Shown: piece after piece, positions 37,158 through 45,285 of the stretch | How the letters are laid out: every line of letters starts with the position of its first letter | Position numbering within the stretch: position 1 is the stretch's first letter | NCBI GenBank assembly: GCA_028277395.1 | Contig: JANQGJ010000078.1 | Location: 108,930-172,929, forward strand | DNA: 64,000 nt | From: Bacteroidales bacterium | Lineage (GTDB): Bacteria > Bacteroidota > Bacteroidia > Bacteroidales > F082 | Direction of reading: 5' to 3' | Notes under the pieces: generated by a model | Databases searched by the model: none | What the model was told of the DNA's origin: nothing | What the model saw: the letters and a program-made list of their open reading frames with translations, nothing else | Program-made: the position numbers and the translations under genes

Positions 37158-37511
37158 TTATCTTCTGGCTTCTTTAATTCTGGCTTTTTTACCTCTCAGA
37201 TTCCTGAAATAGAAAATTCTTGCCCTTCTGACAACTCCAACTTTGTTAACAACGATTTCTTCAATAAATGGAGAAGAAACAGGAAAAATCCTCTCAACAC
37301 CAATATTACCTGAGATTTTTCTTATAGTAAATGTAGCAGTTGGACCACTTCCAACACGTTGAAGTACAGTGCCCTGGAATTTCTGTAAACGTTCTTTGTT
37401 TCCTTCTTTTATCTTGTAAGTTACAGTGATTGTGTCTCCTGCTTTAAATTTTGGAAACTCCGGCACCTTTACTGTATCGTCCACTAATTGTATTAATTCG
37501 TTCTTGCTCAT
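37158..37511 (-). CDS. rplS: 50S ribosomal protein L19
   Basis: A 117-residue large-subunit protein at the 30S-50S interface. [25 protein letters not shown] near the start and [16 protein letters not shown], then [25 protein letters not shown] near the end are L19 signatures. A promoter and a terminator flank it, so it is likely transcribed alone. Confidence 0.96.
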   Translation of the reverse strand: MSKNELIQLVDDTVKVPEFPKFKAGDTITVTYKIKEGNKERLQKFQGTVLQRVGSGPTATFTIRKISGNIGVERIFPVSSPFIEEIVVNKVGVVRRARIFYFRNLRGKKARIKEARR

Positions 37512-37822
37512 CGATTTAAGATTAAGAGTTGATTTCTCAAAAATGAGTGCAAATATACAGCTATTTATTCAATCTCAAATTTTTTTTACAAAATATTCTG
37601 TCTATTTGTTAAATATACATTGTTAGTAAAAAAAGCAGTTGATTTAAAAACCAATATTGTTATAGTGAAGTGTTTGTAATGATCACATATACAGAGAAAT
37701 AGTGATCAGTCGAATTTCAACTTGTATCAGATGTAATTGAAACTAACATCATTGCCATATCAAAAAGAAAAATCAAATAATGTATTATTTTTACATTTTT
37801 ATAAACTTTTGATAGAAATATT
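37512..37822. other. Gene-free spacer between rplS and the Dabb-domain gene
   Basis: No ORF, tRNA or strong repeat is visible. It holds the rplS promoter at its left end, described separately. The AT-rich remainder (including a run of T at 37581-37588) shows nothing I can assign. Confidence 0.5.
37550..37578 (-). promoter_or_regulatory. Promoter of rplS
   Basis: Minus strand: TTG at 37578-37576, an 18-bp spacer, then TATATTTG at 37557-37550, an exact -7 box. The start codon is about 40 bp downstream. Confidence 0.65.
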
Positions 37823-38116
37823 ATGCTTCGTCACATAGTAATGATAAAATTTAAAAGCGATATTGATCTGAAATCAGAGTCAGAAATGTTGAAATCTATG
37901 CTTATTGATCTGGAGACTTCAATAAATTCATTACAAAAAATGGAAGTTGGATTGAATATTAGTACAAAACCATCAGCATTTGATTTAGTACTAACAGCAG
38001 ATTTTATTGATGTAGACGGATTAGATGATTATCGTGTTCATCCCGAGCATGTCAAGGTGTTGGATTATCTTAAAAAAGTGATTGAAAAGGTTCACGTTGT
38101 TGATTACATCATCTAG
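37823..38116 (+). CDS. Dabb (stress-responsive alpha/beta-barrel) domain protein
   Basis: A 97-residue dimeric alpha/beta-barrel protein. MLRHIVMIKFKSD at the start, with LVLTADFIDVDGLDDYRVHPEH and the C-terminal VHVVDYI, is the Dabb fold signature, where His4 and the HPEH histidine line the pocket. Members range from olivetolic-acid-cyclase-like to stress proteins of unknown function. It overlaps the convergent cdaA end by 8 bp. Confidence 0.87.
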   Translation: MLRHIVMIKFKSDIDLKSESEMLKSMLIDLETSINSLQKMEVGLNISTKPSAFDLVLTADFIDVDGLDDYRVHPEHVKVLDYLKKVIEKVHVVDYII

Positions 38117-38909
38117 ATTCTTCCTCAAGTCCTAATTCTTCTATAAGCATTGACTGTAACCTTTGCAGGGAAACCCTGAATTTAATTTCCCCTTTTATAC
38201 AATACGAAATTCTTCCTGTTTCTTCGGAAACAACTATTGAAATGCAATCACTGACTTCACTAATTCCGATTGCTGCCCTGTGACGTAAACCTGCTCTTGC
38301 TGTTATCTGCTTTTTTGATACGGGCATAATACAACCAGCTGCTCTTATTTCGTTCCTGGATATTATCATTGCGCCATCATGAAGAGGGCTGTTTTTGAAA
38401 AAAATATTTTCAATTAATTGTGAAGAAATGCTTGCGTTGATTTCCTGACCTGTACCAATGTACTGATTTAGCTCATTTTGTCGTGTAATTACTATTAACG
38501 CACCAGTTTTTAATTCAGCCATATGCTGGCATGCAACAATTATCGGATCGATATCAAATTCAAACCGTTCTTTGAATGCAAATTTCAGGAACTTAAACCT
38601 GTGGCCATGAGTGTTAAAAAATGTGGGAGTTCCTATTGCTAAAAGAAATTGACGGATCTCAGGCTGGAAAATAATTATTAAGGCAACCAAACCTACACTG
38701 ATAAAGGCTCCTAAAATTTGAGAAAGTAATTCCATTTGAAATGCACCAACGAGCTTCCAAATCAGGAAAAGAGATACTATCCCTAAAAATATATTGATTG
38801 CGACAGTTCCTTTAAGCATCCTGAACAGGCCATATAGTAATGTCGCAACCAAAAAAATATCTACCAGGTCGAGAAATCTTATATCAATAAAAAGTAGGTT
38901 CAAAATCAA
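38109..38909 (-). CDS. cdaA: Diadenylate cyclase CdaA (TIGR00159)
   Basis: Membrane enzyme making the second messenger c-di-AMP from two ATP. Three N-terminal helices (about 10-75) are followed by the DAC domain (about 85-250), with the catalytic motifs HDGAMIISRNEI and GLRHRAAIGIS intact. The frame's start is TTG at 38909; no in-frame ATG lies before a stop upstream. The usual cdaR/ybbR partner is not adjacent. c-di-AMP commonly controls K+ transport, and this window has one K+ channel and an SLC12-like transporter, but no direct link is seen. Confidence 0.93.
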   Translation of the reverse strand: MILNLLFIDIRFLDLVDIFLVATLLYGLFRMLKGTVAINIFLGIVSLFLIWKLVGAFQMELLSQILGAFISVGLVALIIIFQPEIRQFLLAIGTPTFFNTHGHRFKFLKFAFKERFEFDIDPIIVACQHMAELKTGALIVITRQNELNQYIGTGQEINASISSQLIENIFFKNSPLHDGAMIISRNEIRAAGCIMPVSKKQITARAGLRHRAAIGISEVSDCISIVVSEETGRISYCIKGEIKFRVSLQRLQSMLIEELGLEEESR

Positions 38910-38960
38910 CGATTTTGTTCAAAAATAATCATTATACCTTAACGTACAATAGATTTTAGG

Positions 38961-39761
38961 TTATTTGCTTCTTTCTTTGAGCCAATTGTACCAACTATCC
39001 ATGCCTTCACCGGTTTTTACAGATAAGGTAATAAACTCAAGATCCTTATTTACCTGTGAAGCATATTTTTTCGCCTTCTCAACATCAAAGTCAACGTATG
39101 GCAGCAAATCCGTTTTATTAATTATACAAAGCTGGGCAGTTTGAAACATAGTTGGATATTTTGCCGGTTTGTCTTCACCTTCTGTTGTACTTATGACAAC
39201 AACTCTTGAACTCTCCCCAAGGTCAAACATTGAAGGACACACCAGATTACCAACGTTTTCAATAAACAATACTGATCCGTTTTTTGGTTTCATTTGTTTT
39301 GTTGCAATACTGACCATTTCAGCATCAAGATGGCATCCATTTCCGGTATTTACCTGGACTACAGGTGCCCCGGCTGCATGAATTCTGTCAGCATCATTCG
39401 ATGTTTGCTGATCGCCCTCAATTATATAAAAATCAATATCATTTTTAAGTTCCCTGATGGTTTTTTCCAGTAAACTTGTTTTTCCCGAACCGGGTGAACT
39501 TACCAGGTTAAGTGCACAAATATCCAGGGCTTCAAAATATCCGCGGTTATGTTGTGCTTTTAAGTTATTCTTTGACAGAACATCTATCTCAAGCTGGATT
39601 TCTTTGCCGGATTTATGACTGTGCCCATGACTATGTTCATGGTTATCATGGTGATGATGATCATGATTATGATCGTGATCATGACCATGGTGATGTCCGG
39701 GCTGGCCTGGTATTGTATATGTTATGTGGTCTTCTTCGCCACATCCGCATGTTCCACACAT
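38961..39761 (-). CDS. hypB: Hydrogenase nickel-incorporation GTPase HypB
   Basis: GTPase that helps load nickel into the [NiFe]-hydrogenase large subunit with HypA. The N-terminus MCGTCGCGEED carries the CxxCGC high-affinity nickel site. A histidine-rich stretch (about 22-50) can store nickel. The GTPase core has P-loop SSPGSGKTSLLE (about 88-99), the metal-site Cys-His in NTGNGCHLDAEM, and NKTDLLPYVDF as the guanine-binding NKxD. 266 residues, complete. It heads the maturation block, divergent from the zinc-ribbon gene. Confidence 0.96.
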   Translation of the reverse strand: MCGTCGCGEEDHITYTIPGQPGHHHGHDHDHNHDHHHHDNHEHSHGHSHKSGKEIQLEIDVLSKNNLKAQHNRGYFEALDICALNLVSSPGSGKTSLLEKTIRELKNDIDFYIIEGDQQTSNDADRIHAAGAPVVQVNTGNGCHLDAEMVSIATKQMKPKNGSVLFIENVGNLVCPSMFDLGESSRVVVISTTEGEDKPAKYPTMFQTAQLCIINKTDLLPYVDFDVEKAKKYASQVNKDLEFITLSVKTGEGMDSWYNWLKERSK

Positions 39762-40007
39762 AATGTTGTTTTTAAAGTTTAAAATTGGCTACAAATCTAC
39801 TAAAAGCAAAACTATCAACAGTAGTTTTTTAAACATAATCCTAAACACTATAATATTCTTTGATGATGTCAATAAAACTGCAATTAAGATATTGCTAAGT
39901 GTTAACTAACTATTTGAAATCATTATTAATTAGCTGTTCGTCGCTTAACAACCCTTATTTTTCATTAATTTAGCTTTTAATTTTCAAACCTCAATTAGCA
40001 ATCAGAT

Positions 40008-40409
40008 ATGAAGAAACAAATTTCATTAAGTGTTCAGTGTCCACATTGTCTTAAATCATTGATGGATGATGAAAAAGAATTGCATGGATTCCCTTCAATA
40101 AAATTGAATATTGTAACACCGGAAGACAGAGGCGTAATTCACATATGCTCAGTTTATGAATGCTTTGATCACAATGCAAATTTTGATATAAAGGATAATA
40201 CAGTTGTTGATTTTTATTGCCCAGAATGTAATAAAGAATTACTGGTTAATGAAGAATGCAAAATATGTGGTGCACCAATGGTATCTTTTGTATTAAAGGT
40301 TGGTGGCAGAGTAAATATTTGTTCACGAAAAAGCTGCTCGAACCATTATGTTGCTTTTAGTGACCTTTCTACAGAATTAACTAAGTTTTATAATGAGTTT
40401 GGTGACTAA
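40008..40409 (+). CDS. Zinc-ribbon protein of unknown function inside the hyp cluster
   Basis: A 133-residue cytosolic protein with cysteine pairs CPHC (about 11-14), CPEC, CKIC and a later CSRKSC, in a pattern of two zinc ribbons. Between are SVYECFDHN and LKVGGRVNI. No family is recognised. It lies on the plus strand between minus-strand hypB and hypE, and its stop overlaps the hypE stop by 4 bp. Its own promoter would share the region 39762-40007 with hypB. A role in metal handling for the hydrogenase is only an inference from position. Confidence 0.72.
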   Translation: MKKQISLSVQCPHCLKSLMDDEKELHGFPSIKLNIVTPEDRGVIHICSVYECFDHNANFDIKDNTVVDFYCPECNKELLVNEECKICGAPMVSFVLKVGGRVNICSRKSCSNHYVAFSDLSTELTKFYNEFGD

Positions 40410-41428
40410 CAGATGCGTGGTAATTGCTGACCACTAAGCATATCTATAATTCTTTTACCACCAACATTAGTCTCAAGCCATGCGGTTCCGTCATATGAAC
40501 TGCTTATTTCACCTATAATCGAAGCCTCTTTTCCAAAGGGGCTTTCTTTTAGGACTTTCAATACATTATCTGCATCTTCACTGGCCACAACCATAACAAC
40601 TTTACCTTCATTGGCCACATATAAAGGATCAAAACCCAATAGCTCACATAATCCCCTCACATTTTCATGAACTGTCAGTTTCTCTTCTTCAATGCTTATA
40701 CCGTAATTACCATTGTTAACAAGTTCAGACAGCACAGTGCCAAGTCCGCCACGTGTGGCATCTCTCATAAACTTTATGCCATCACTCTCTTTAAGTGCAC
40801 CGGCGATCATATGATTCAAACAGGCACAATCAGATTCAATATGAGTTTGAATATTGAGTTCGTTCCTTGCGGCCATAACAGCCATACCATGATCACCTAT
40901 GCTTCCGTTTATAATGATCTTATCTCCCGGAGTTATATTTTTTCCTGAACTAATATGAATGTAACTATCCTTTAATACACCAATGCCAGAAGTATTAATG
41001 AATACTTTATCGCATTTTCCTTTATCAACAACCTTAGTGTCACCGGTTACAATTTTTACTCCGGCTTCAGCAGCATCTTCAGCCATTGAGACAACAATTT
41101 TCTCAAGATCAGAAAATGGAAATCCTTCTTCAATAATAAACCCTACGCTTATATATTGGGGAATAGCTCCTGAAACTGCCAGGTCATTAACTGTTCCGGC
41201 AATAGCAAGATTGCCAATGTTTCCTCCGGGAAAAAATATTGGGTCAACAACAAATGAGTCAGTGGTATATGCCAGTTTATCCCCGTTTAATTCAATAATT
41301 GCAGAATCAGATTGTTGATCAAGTATTTCATTTTTAAAATGATATGCAAACAGACTGTCGATCAGGTCATGACTTAATTTACCACCGCTGCCATGCCCTA
41401 ACATTATATTTTTTAATTCTTTACTCAT
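40406..41428 (-). CDS. hypE: Hydrogenase maturation protein HypE
   Basis: Dehydrates the carbamoyl group received from HypF to a thiocyanate on its own C-terminal cysteine, making the cyanide ligands of the [NiFe] site. The ATP-grasp-like AIR-synthase fold is seen in HGSGGKLSHDLIDSLF and YTTDSFVVDPIFFPGGNIG, and the protein ends exactly in PRIC, the cysteine used for the thiocyanate. 340 residues, complete. It is 32 bp after hypD on the same strand. Confidence 0.96.
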   Translation of the reverse strand: MSKELKNIMLGHGSGGKLSHDLIDSLFAYHFKNEILDQQSDSAIIELNGDKLAYTTDSFVVDPIFFPGGNIGNLAIAGTVNDLAVSGAIPQYISVGFIIEEGFPFSDLEKIVVSMAEDAAEAGVKIVTGDTKVVDKGKCDKVFINTSGIGVLKDSYIHISSGKNITPGDKIIINGSIGDHGMAVMAARNELNIQTHIESDCACLNHMIAGALKESDGIKFMRDATRGGLGTVLSELVNNGNYGISIEEEKLTVHENVRGLCELLGFDPLYVANEGKVVMVVASEDADNVLKVLKESPFGKEASIIGEISSSYDGTAWLETNVGGKRIIDMLSGQQLPRIC

Positions 41429-41460
41429 GAGTAATTAATTACAATGCTTTTGAAATAATT

Positions 41461-42540
41461 CTATTTGTTATAAAGGTAATAAGCATGACATGATCCTTCA
41501 CTTGAAACCATACATGCCCCAACAGGATCGGATGGTGTACAAACATTACCAAATAAAGCACATTGATTTGGCTTTTTCTCACCTCTTAATATTGATCCGC
41601 AAATACAGCCTTTTGGTTCGATGGTTTTTTCAACTTCAACATCTATCATACGTTCAGCGTCATGTACCTCATATTTCTTTCTGATCTTTAATCCACTGTT
41701 TTTTAGTACTCCAAGGCCTCTCCACCAGTCATCACGATATTCAAAAATCTCATCAAGCATTTGCTGGGCTACAACATTTCCCTCGGGTTTAACAACTCTT
41801 GTATATTGAATTTCAACTTTTGGATCATTATTTTCAATCTGCTGAACCAGCATATGAATGGATTGAATAAGATCAACAGGCTCAAAACCACTGATAACAA
41901 CACCCATATTGAACTTTTTGGGAATATTCTCATAAATCCCCTGACCTGTAATTGTACTAACATGTCCGGGTCCTATGTAACCGTCAATACTTACTCCCTC
42001 ATCAATTAATGCTTCCATTGCCGGTGGCATTACCTTGTGAGCGCTATAAACAAAGAAATTATTAAGACTTGCTGTTCTGGCCTTTAATATTCCTGCAGCT
42101 GAGGAGGGTGCTGTTGTTTCAAAGCCAATACCAAGAAATATTACTCTCTTATCTTTATTTTCTTTGGCTATCTTCATGGCATCAAGTATAGAATAAACTA
42201 TTCTAACATCTGCACCAACTGCTTTTTCTTTTTCAAGAGATGAGCTTGAACCCGGAACTCTTATAAGATCACCATAAGTAGTTATAATAACATCATCAAG
42301 TCTGCTGTGAGCCACTGCTCTGTCAATATACTCTCTGCTGGTAACACAAACCGGGCAACCAGGACCCGAGACAAGTTCAACAGTGTCAGGTAATAAATGG
42401 GGTAATCCGAATTTCTGTATTGACATGGTATGACCTCCGCAAACTTCCATTAGCCTGACAGGTTTTGTCGATATATTTTTTATCTGCCCGGCATAATACC
42501 TGACAATATCTTTGTTTCTGTAATCATCAATATACTTCAT
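41461..42540 (-). CDS. hypD: Hydrogenase maturation protein HypD
   Basis: Iron-sulfur protein that, with HypC, builds the Fe(CN)2CO group. CGGHTMSIQKFGLP near the N-terminus holds the Fe-binding cysteine. GPGCPVCVTSREYID and the C-terminal cluster cysteines (CICGSILRGEKKPNQCALFGN, then CTPSDPVGACMVSSEGSC) are all present. 359 residues, standard. It lies 9 bp after hypC. Confidence 0.96.
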   Translation of the reverse strand: MKYIDDYRNKDIVRYYAGQIKNISTKPVRLMEVCGGHTMSIQKFGLPHLLPDTVELVSGPGCPVCVTSREYIDRAVAHSRLDDVIITTYGDLIRVPGSSSSLEKEKAVGADVRIVYSILDAMKIAKENKDKRVIFLGIGFETTAPSSAAGILKARTASLNNFFVYSAHKVMPPAMEALIDEGVSIDGYIGPGHVSTITGQGIYENIPKKFNMGVVISGFEPVDLIQSIHMLVQQIENNDPKVEIQYTRVVKPEGNVVAQQMLDEIFEYRDDWWRGLGVLKNSGLKIRKKYEVHDAERMIDVEVEKTIEPKGCICGSILRGEKKPNQCALFGNVCTPSDPVGACMVSSEGSCHAYYLYNK

Positions 42541-42549
42541 TTCCTGTAA

Positions 42550-42819
42550 CTATATTATCCTTCTATCCTGTTCTTTCTCCTCTTCGTCCATCTTTTCGTT
42601 CAGTTCCTTAAACTCTTCAAATGTGCTGAGGATTTTATTGGCTTCTTCGGTATCTAATTTTTGTATTGCAAAACCTGTATGTATCAACACATAGTCACCA
42701 ATGTTAATTTCTTCGTTGGAAATCAGATCCAGACTGGTTTCATAGCTGGATTCACCTACTGTACAAGTGGCAACACCATCTTTGATCTTATCCACTCTTG
42801 CAGGAATACTTAAACACAT
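42550..42819 (-). CDS. hypC: Hydrogenase maturation chaperone HypC
   Basis: An 89-residue chaperone that carries the Fe-cyanide-CO group with HypD to the hydrogenase large subunit. MCLSIPARV provides the essential Cys2, and GDYVLIHTGFAIQKLDTEEA follows as in the family. The acidic/basic C-terminal tail (NEKMDEEEKEQDRRII) is a mild extension. It sits 55 bp after hypF and 9 bp before hypD. Confidence 0.96.
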   Translation of the reverse strand: MCLSIPARVDKIKDGVATCTVGESSYETSLDLISNEEINIGDYVLIHTGFAIQKLDTEEANKILSTFEEFKELNEKMDEEEKEQDRRII

Positions 42820-42874
42820 ATTCTATATAATTTTATCGATTATTAACTAATTAATCTCTATACCTAACTGGTAA

Positions 42875-45136
42875 TTACTTTATCAAATTCAGCTGTCTCT
42901 TCTTTGCACCTATGGCCAGCTGACCAAGTGCAAGACCTCCGTCATTTGAAGGTACTACTGACTGACTAAAATATTCAAATCCATTTTTCTCTAATTGAAC
43001 TTCTACCTTCTTCAACAGAATACTATTCTGAAAAGAACCCCCTGATAATACAACTTTATTAATGCCATTGATATCACGCATTTTGATAACTGTTTGAATT
43101 ACTGTGTCAACAACGGTATTATGAAATTTCCCTGCTATCTCTGAGATATCAACATCATTTTTGATATCATCAATAATTGCTGCAAATGTAGGTTTAAAAC
43201 CTATACAATCAGAATTATTCCATTCATATGATTCAGTTGTATTACAATTAGCTACAGATTCAAGCTGCATCGGGGCTTCGGCATGGTATGTTGAGTTCAT
43301 GCAAACTCCTAATAATGCAGAAACTGCATCAAACAACCTGCCTGCACTACTGGTAAGAGGACAGTTCAGTTTTTTCTTTATTATGCTTTTAACAGTCAGA
43401 AGTTCAGGTTTATTGATGCCGGTAAATAAATACGGGTACTCTTCTGTGGCATTTTCACCAAAATAATGCATTAAGTAAGATAACATCATTCTCCATGGAT
43501 GCTTTGAAACTGCATCTCCACCGGGTTGAGGAATATATTCAAAATGTGTGAATCTTTCATAACCGGCTAAATCACAAAACATGAATTCTGCACCCCAGAC
43601 ATTACCATCATCACCCAGACCTGTTCCATCGAAACTAATACCAATTACCTTTTCATCCAGCATATGTTCTGCCATACATGATGCAATATGAGCATGGTGA
43701 TGCTGTACTTTAATGTACGGAACATTCATTTTACTAACGAAAACGGAAGAAAGGTAATCAGGATGTAAGTCCATGACGGCTAATTCGGGTTTAAACCTGA
43801 ACAATTTGCCGAATCTTTCCACCGATTCTTTATAAAAATCAAGTGTTTCAAGATTTTTTAAGTCACCAATATGCTGACTAAGTATAGCCTGGTCGCCTTT
43901 ACCGATACAAAAGCAGTTTACCAGTTCTGCACCGGCGGCAAAAATTCCTTCGGTAACTAATCCAAGTCTAACCGGGGAAGGAGTATAGCTTCTCGACCTT
44001 CTTATAAGTCTTGATTTATTATTAATAACAATAGCAACTGAATCATCAGTCCTGTTATGGATATCTCTGTTATATGTTAAAACAGCATCTGAAATTTTCC
44101 CAAGCTTATTTAATGCCTCATCATTGGAAATAATAACAGGTTCATCGCTGATATTCCCGCTCGTTAATACTATTGATTCAGTAGAAAGGCTTTCAAACAG
44201 CATGTAGTGGAATGGCATGTATGGAAGCATCACACCAATTGAGTTCAGTCCAATGCTTATTGATCTGGAAATGTCTTTTTTCATTTTCAAAAGAACAATT
44301 GGTCGCCGCCAGCTTGTAAGAAGTTCCTCTTCCTTTTCATTTATATAAAGATATTTTTTGGCAGATTCGATATCTTTAAACATCACCGCCAATGGTTTAC
44401 CTTCCCTGTTTTTGACAAATCTTAACTTCTCGATACTGGTGTTGTTAAAGGTATCGCATGCAAGGTGATAGCCTCCCAATCCTTTAATTGCTAAAATTTT
44501 ACCTTCTCTGATCAATGAAGAAGTCAAGTTAATAATTGATTTTATATCATCAATAGTCTCGTTATTGTAGTGTAGTGAGTAGTGAGGCCCACAGTTGTTA
44601 CATGCTACCGGTTGAGCATGAAAACGTCTGTCGAGTATAGTAGTATATTCAGTATTACATGCAGAACACATTGGAAATACGTCCATTGTGGTTTTTGGGC
44701 GATCGTATGGAAGGTCTTTAATAATGGTAAACCTTGGTCCGCAGTTTGTACAGTTAGTAAATGCATAATCCAGTCTGTTATCCTGAGTTTTCATATCATT
44801 CAGACATTCCGGACAAACTCCAATATCAGGACTAACTTCGGTTACCTCATTTGATTGTGATGTACTCCTGGTTATTAAAAAACTACTAAAGTTTTTAATA
44901 TCACTATCACTGATATCAATATCAGTTATACTTGATGCCACAGGTGTTTTTACAGGAATATTTTCAATGAAATTAGCAACATCTTTTTCATCTCCTTCAA
45001 CAAAAATTATTACCCCTGTATTGTTATTTTCAACAGTTCCATTCAGGTTGTGTGAAACAGCCATTCTGTAGATGGCCGGCCTGAATCCCACACCTTGTAC
45101 TAACCCTTTGATAATTATCCTTTTAGATACTGTCAT
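42875..45136 (-). CDS. hypF: Carbamoyltransferase HypF
   Basis: Supplies the carbamoyl group for the cyanide ligands of the [NiFe] site, from carbamoyl phosphate and ATP. Domain order: acylphosphatase (about 3-90, GLVQGVGFRPAIYR), two CxxC zinc fingers (about 105-185, CPECLNDM and CTNCGP; CSACNTEY and CNNCGP), YrdC-like domain (about 195-370), then a Kae1-like transferase domain (VQHHHAHIASCMAEH and GISFDGTGLGDDGNVWG). I chose ATG 45136; the 45160 start is a TTG. 753 residues. Confidence 0.96.
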   Translation of the reverse strand: MTVSKRIIIKGLVQGVGFRPAIYRMAVSHNLNGTVENNNTGVIIFVEGDEKDVANFIENIPVKTPVASSITDIDISDSDIKNFSSFLITRSTSQSNEVTEVSPDIGVCPECLNDMKTQDNRLDYAFTNCTNCGPRFTIIKDLPYDRPKTTMDVFPMCSACNTEYTTILDRRFHAQPVACNNCGPHYSLHYNNETIDDIKSIINLTSSLIREGKILAIKGLGGYHLACDTFNNTSIEKLRFVKNREGKPLAVMFKDIESAKKYLYINEKEEELLTSWRRPIVLLKMKKDISRSISIGLNSIGVMLPYMPFHYMLFESLSTESIVLTSGNISDEPVIISNDEALNKLGKISDAVLTYNRDIHNRTDDSVAIVINNKSRLIRRSRSYTPSPVRLGLVTEGIFAAGAELVNCFCIGKGDQAILSQHIGDLKNLETLDFYKESVERFGKLFRFKPELAVMDLHPDYLSSVFVSKMNVPYIKVQHHHAHIASCMAEHMLDEKVIGISFDGTGLGDDGNVWGAEFMFCDLAGYERFTHFEYIPQPGGDAVSKHPWRMMLSYLMHYFGENATEEYPYLFTGINKPELLTVKSIIKKKLNCPLTSSAGRLFDAVSALLGVCMNSTYHAEAPMQLESVANCNTTESYEWNNSDCIGFKPTFAAIIDDIKNDVDISEIAGKFHNTVVDTVIQTVIKMRDINGINKVVLSGGSFQNSILLKKVEVQLEKNGFEYFSQSVVPSNDGGLALGQLAIGAKKRQLNLIK

Positions 45137-45219
45137 ATGACTTTGTAAATTGACTGCCAAAACTAATTTAAATTCATTATAAATTTACGGTTTTGTTAAA
45201 AGAATCGTAATAAAAGAAT

Positions 45220-45227
45220 TATATTTG
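45220..45227 (+). promoter_or_regulatory. -7 element of the hox operon
   Basis: TATATTTG is an exact TAnnTTTG box, followed immediately by the Rex-like palindrome at 45228. A possible -33 TTG is at 45193-45195, with a longer than usual 24-bp spacer, so the core promoter may rely on other elements. Confidence 0.55.
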
Positions 45228-45245
45228 CTGTGAAATAATTAACAG
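45228..45245. promoter_or_regulatory. Rex-operator-like palindrome at the hox promoter
   Basis: CTGTGAAATAATTAACAG is an 18-bp inverted repeat (CTGTGAA, 4-base spacer, TTAACAG) that fits the Rex consensus TTGTkAA-n4-TTmACAA at all but the two outermost bases. It abuts the -7 box and ends 40 bp before the hoxF ATG, a repressor-like position. Only sequence similarity supports it. Confidence 0.65.
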
Positions 45246-45285
45246 TGCAAATGTATTTCTTTTTCCTATAATTAAATCCGTATCA

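Noticed and set aside
39512..39763. Histidine-rich region of hypB read in the other strand as an ORF
   Set aside because: It is the antisense of the HypB histidine-rich stretch and shows no start context or family of its own.
39934..39951. Possible third Rex site CTGTTCGTCGCTTAACAA between hypB and the zinc-ribbon gene
   Set aside because: Only the right half fits; the left half matches 4 of 7 positions, which is too weak next to the two good sites.
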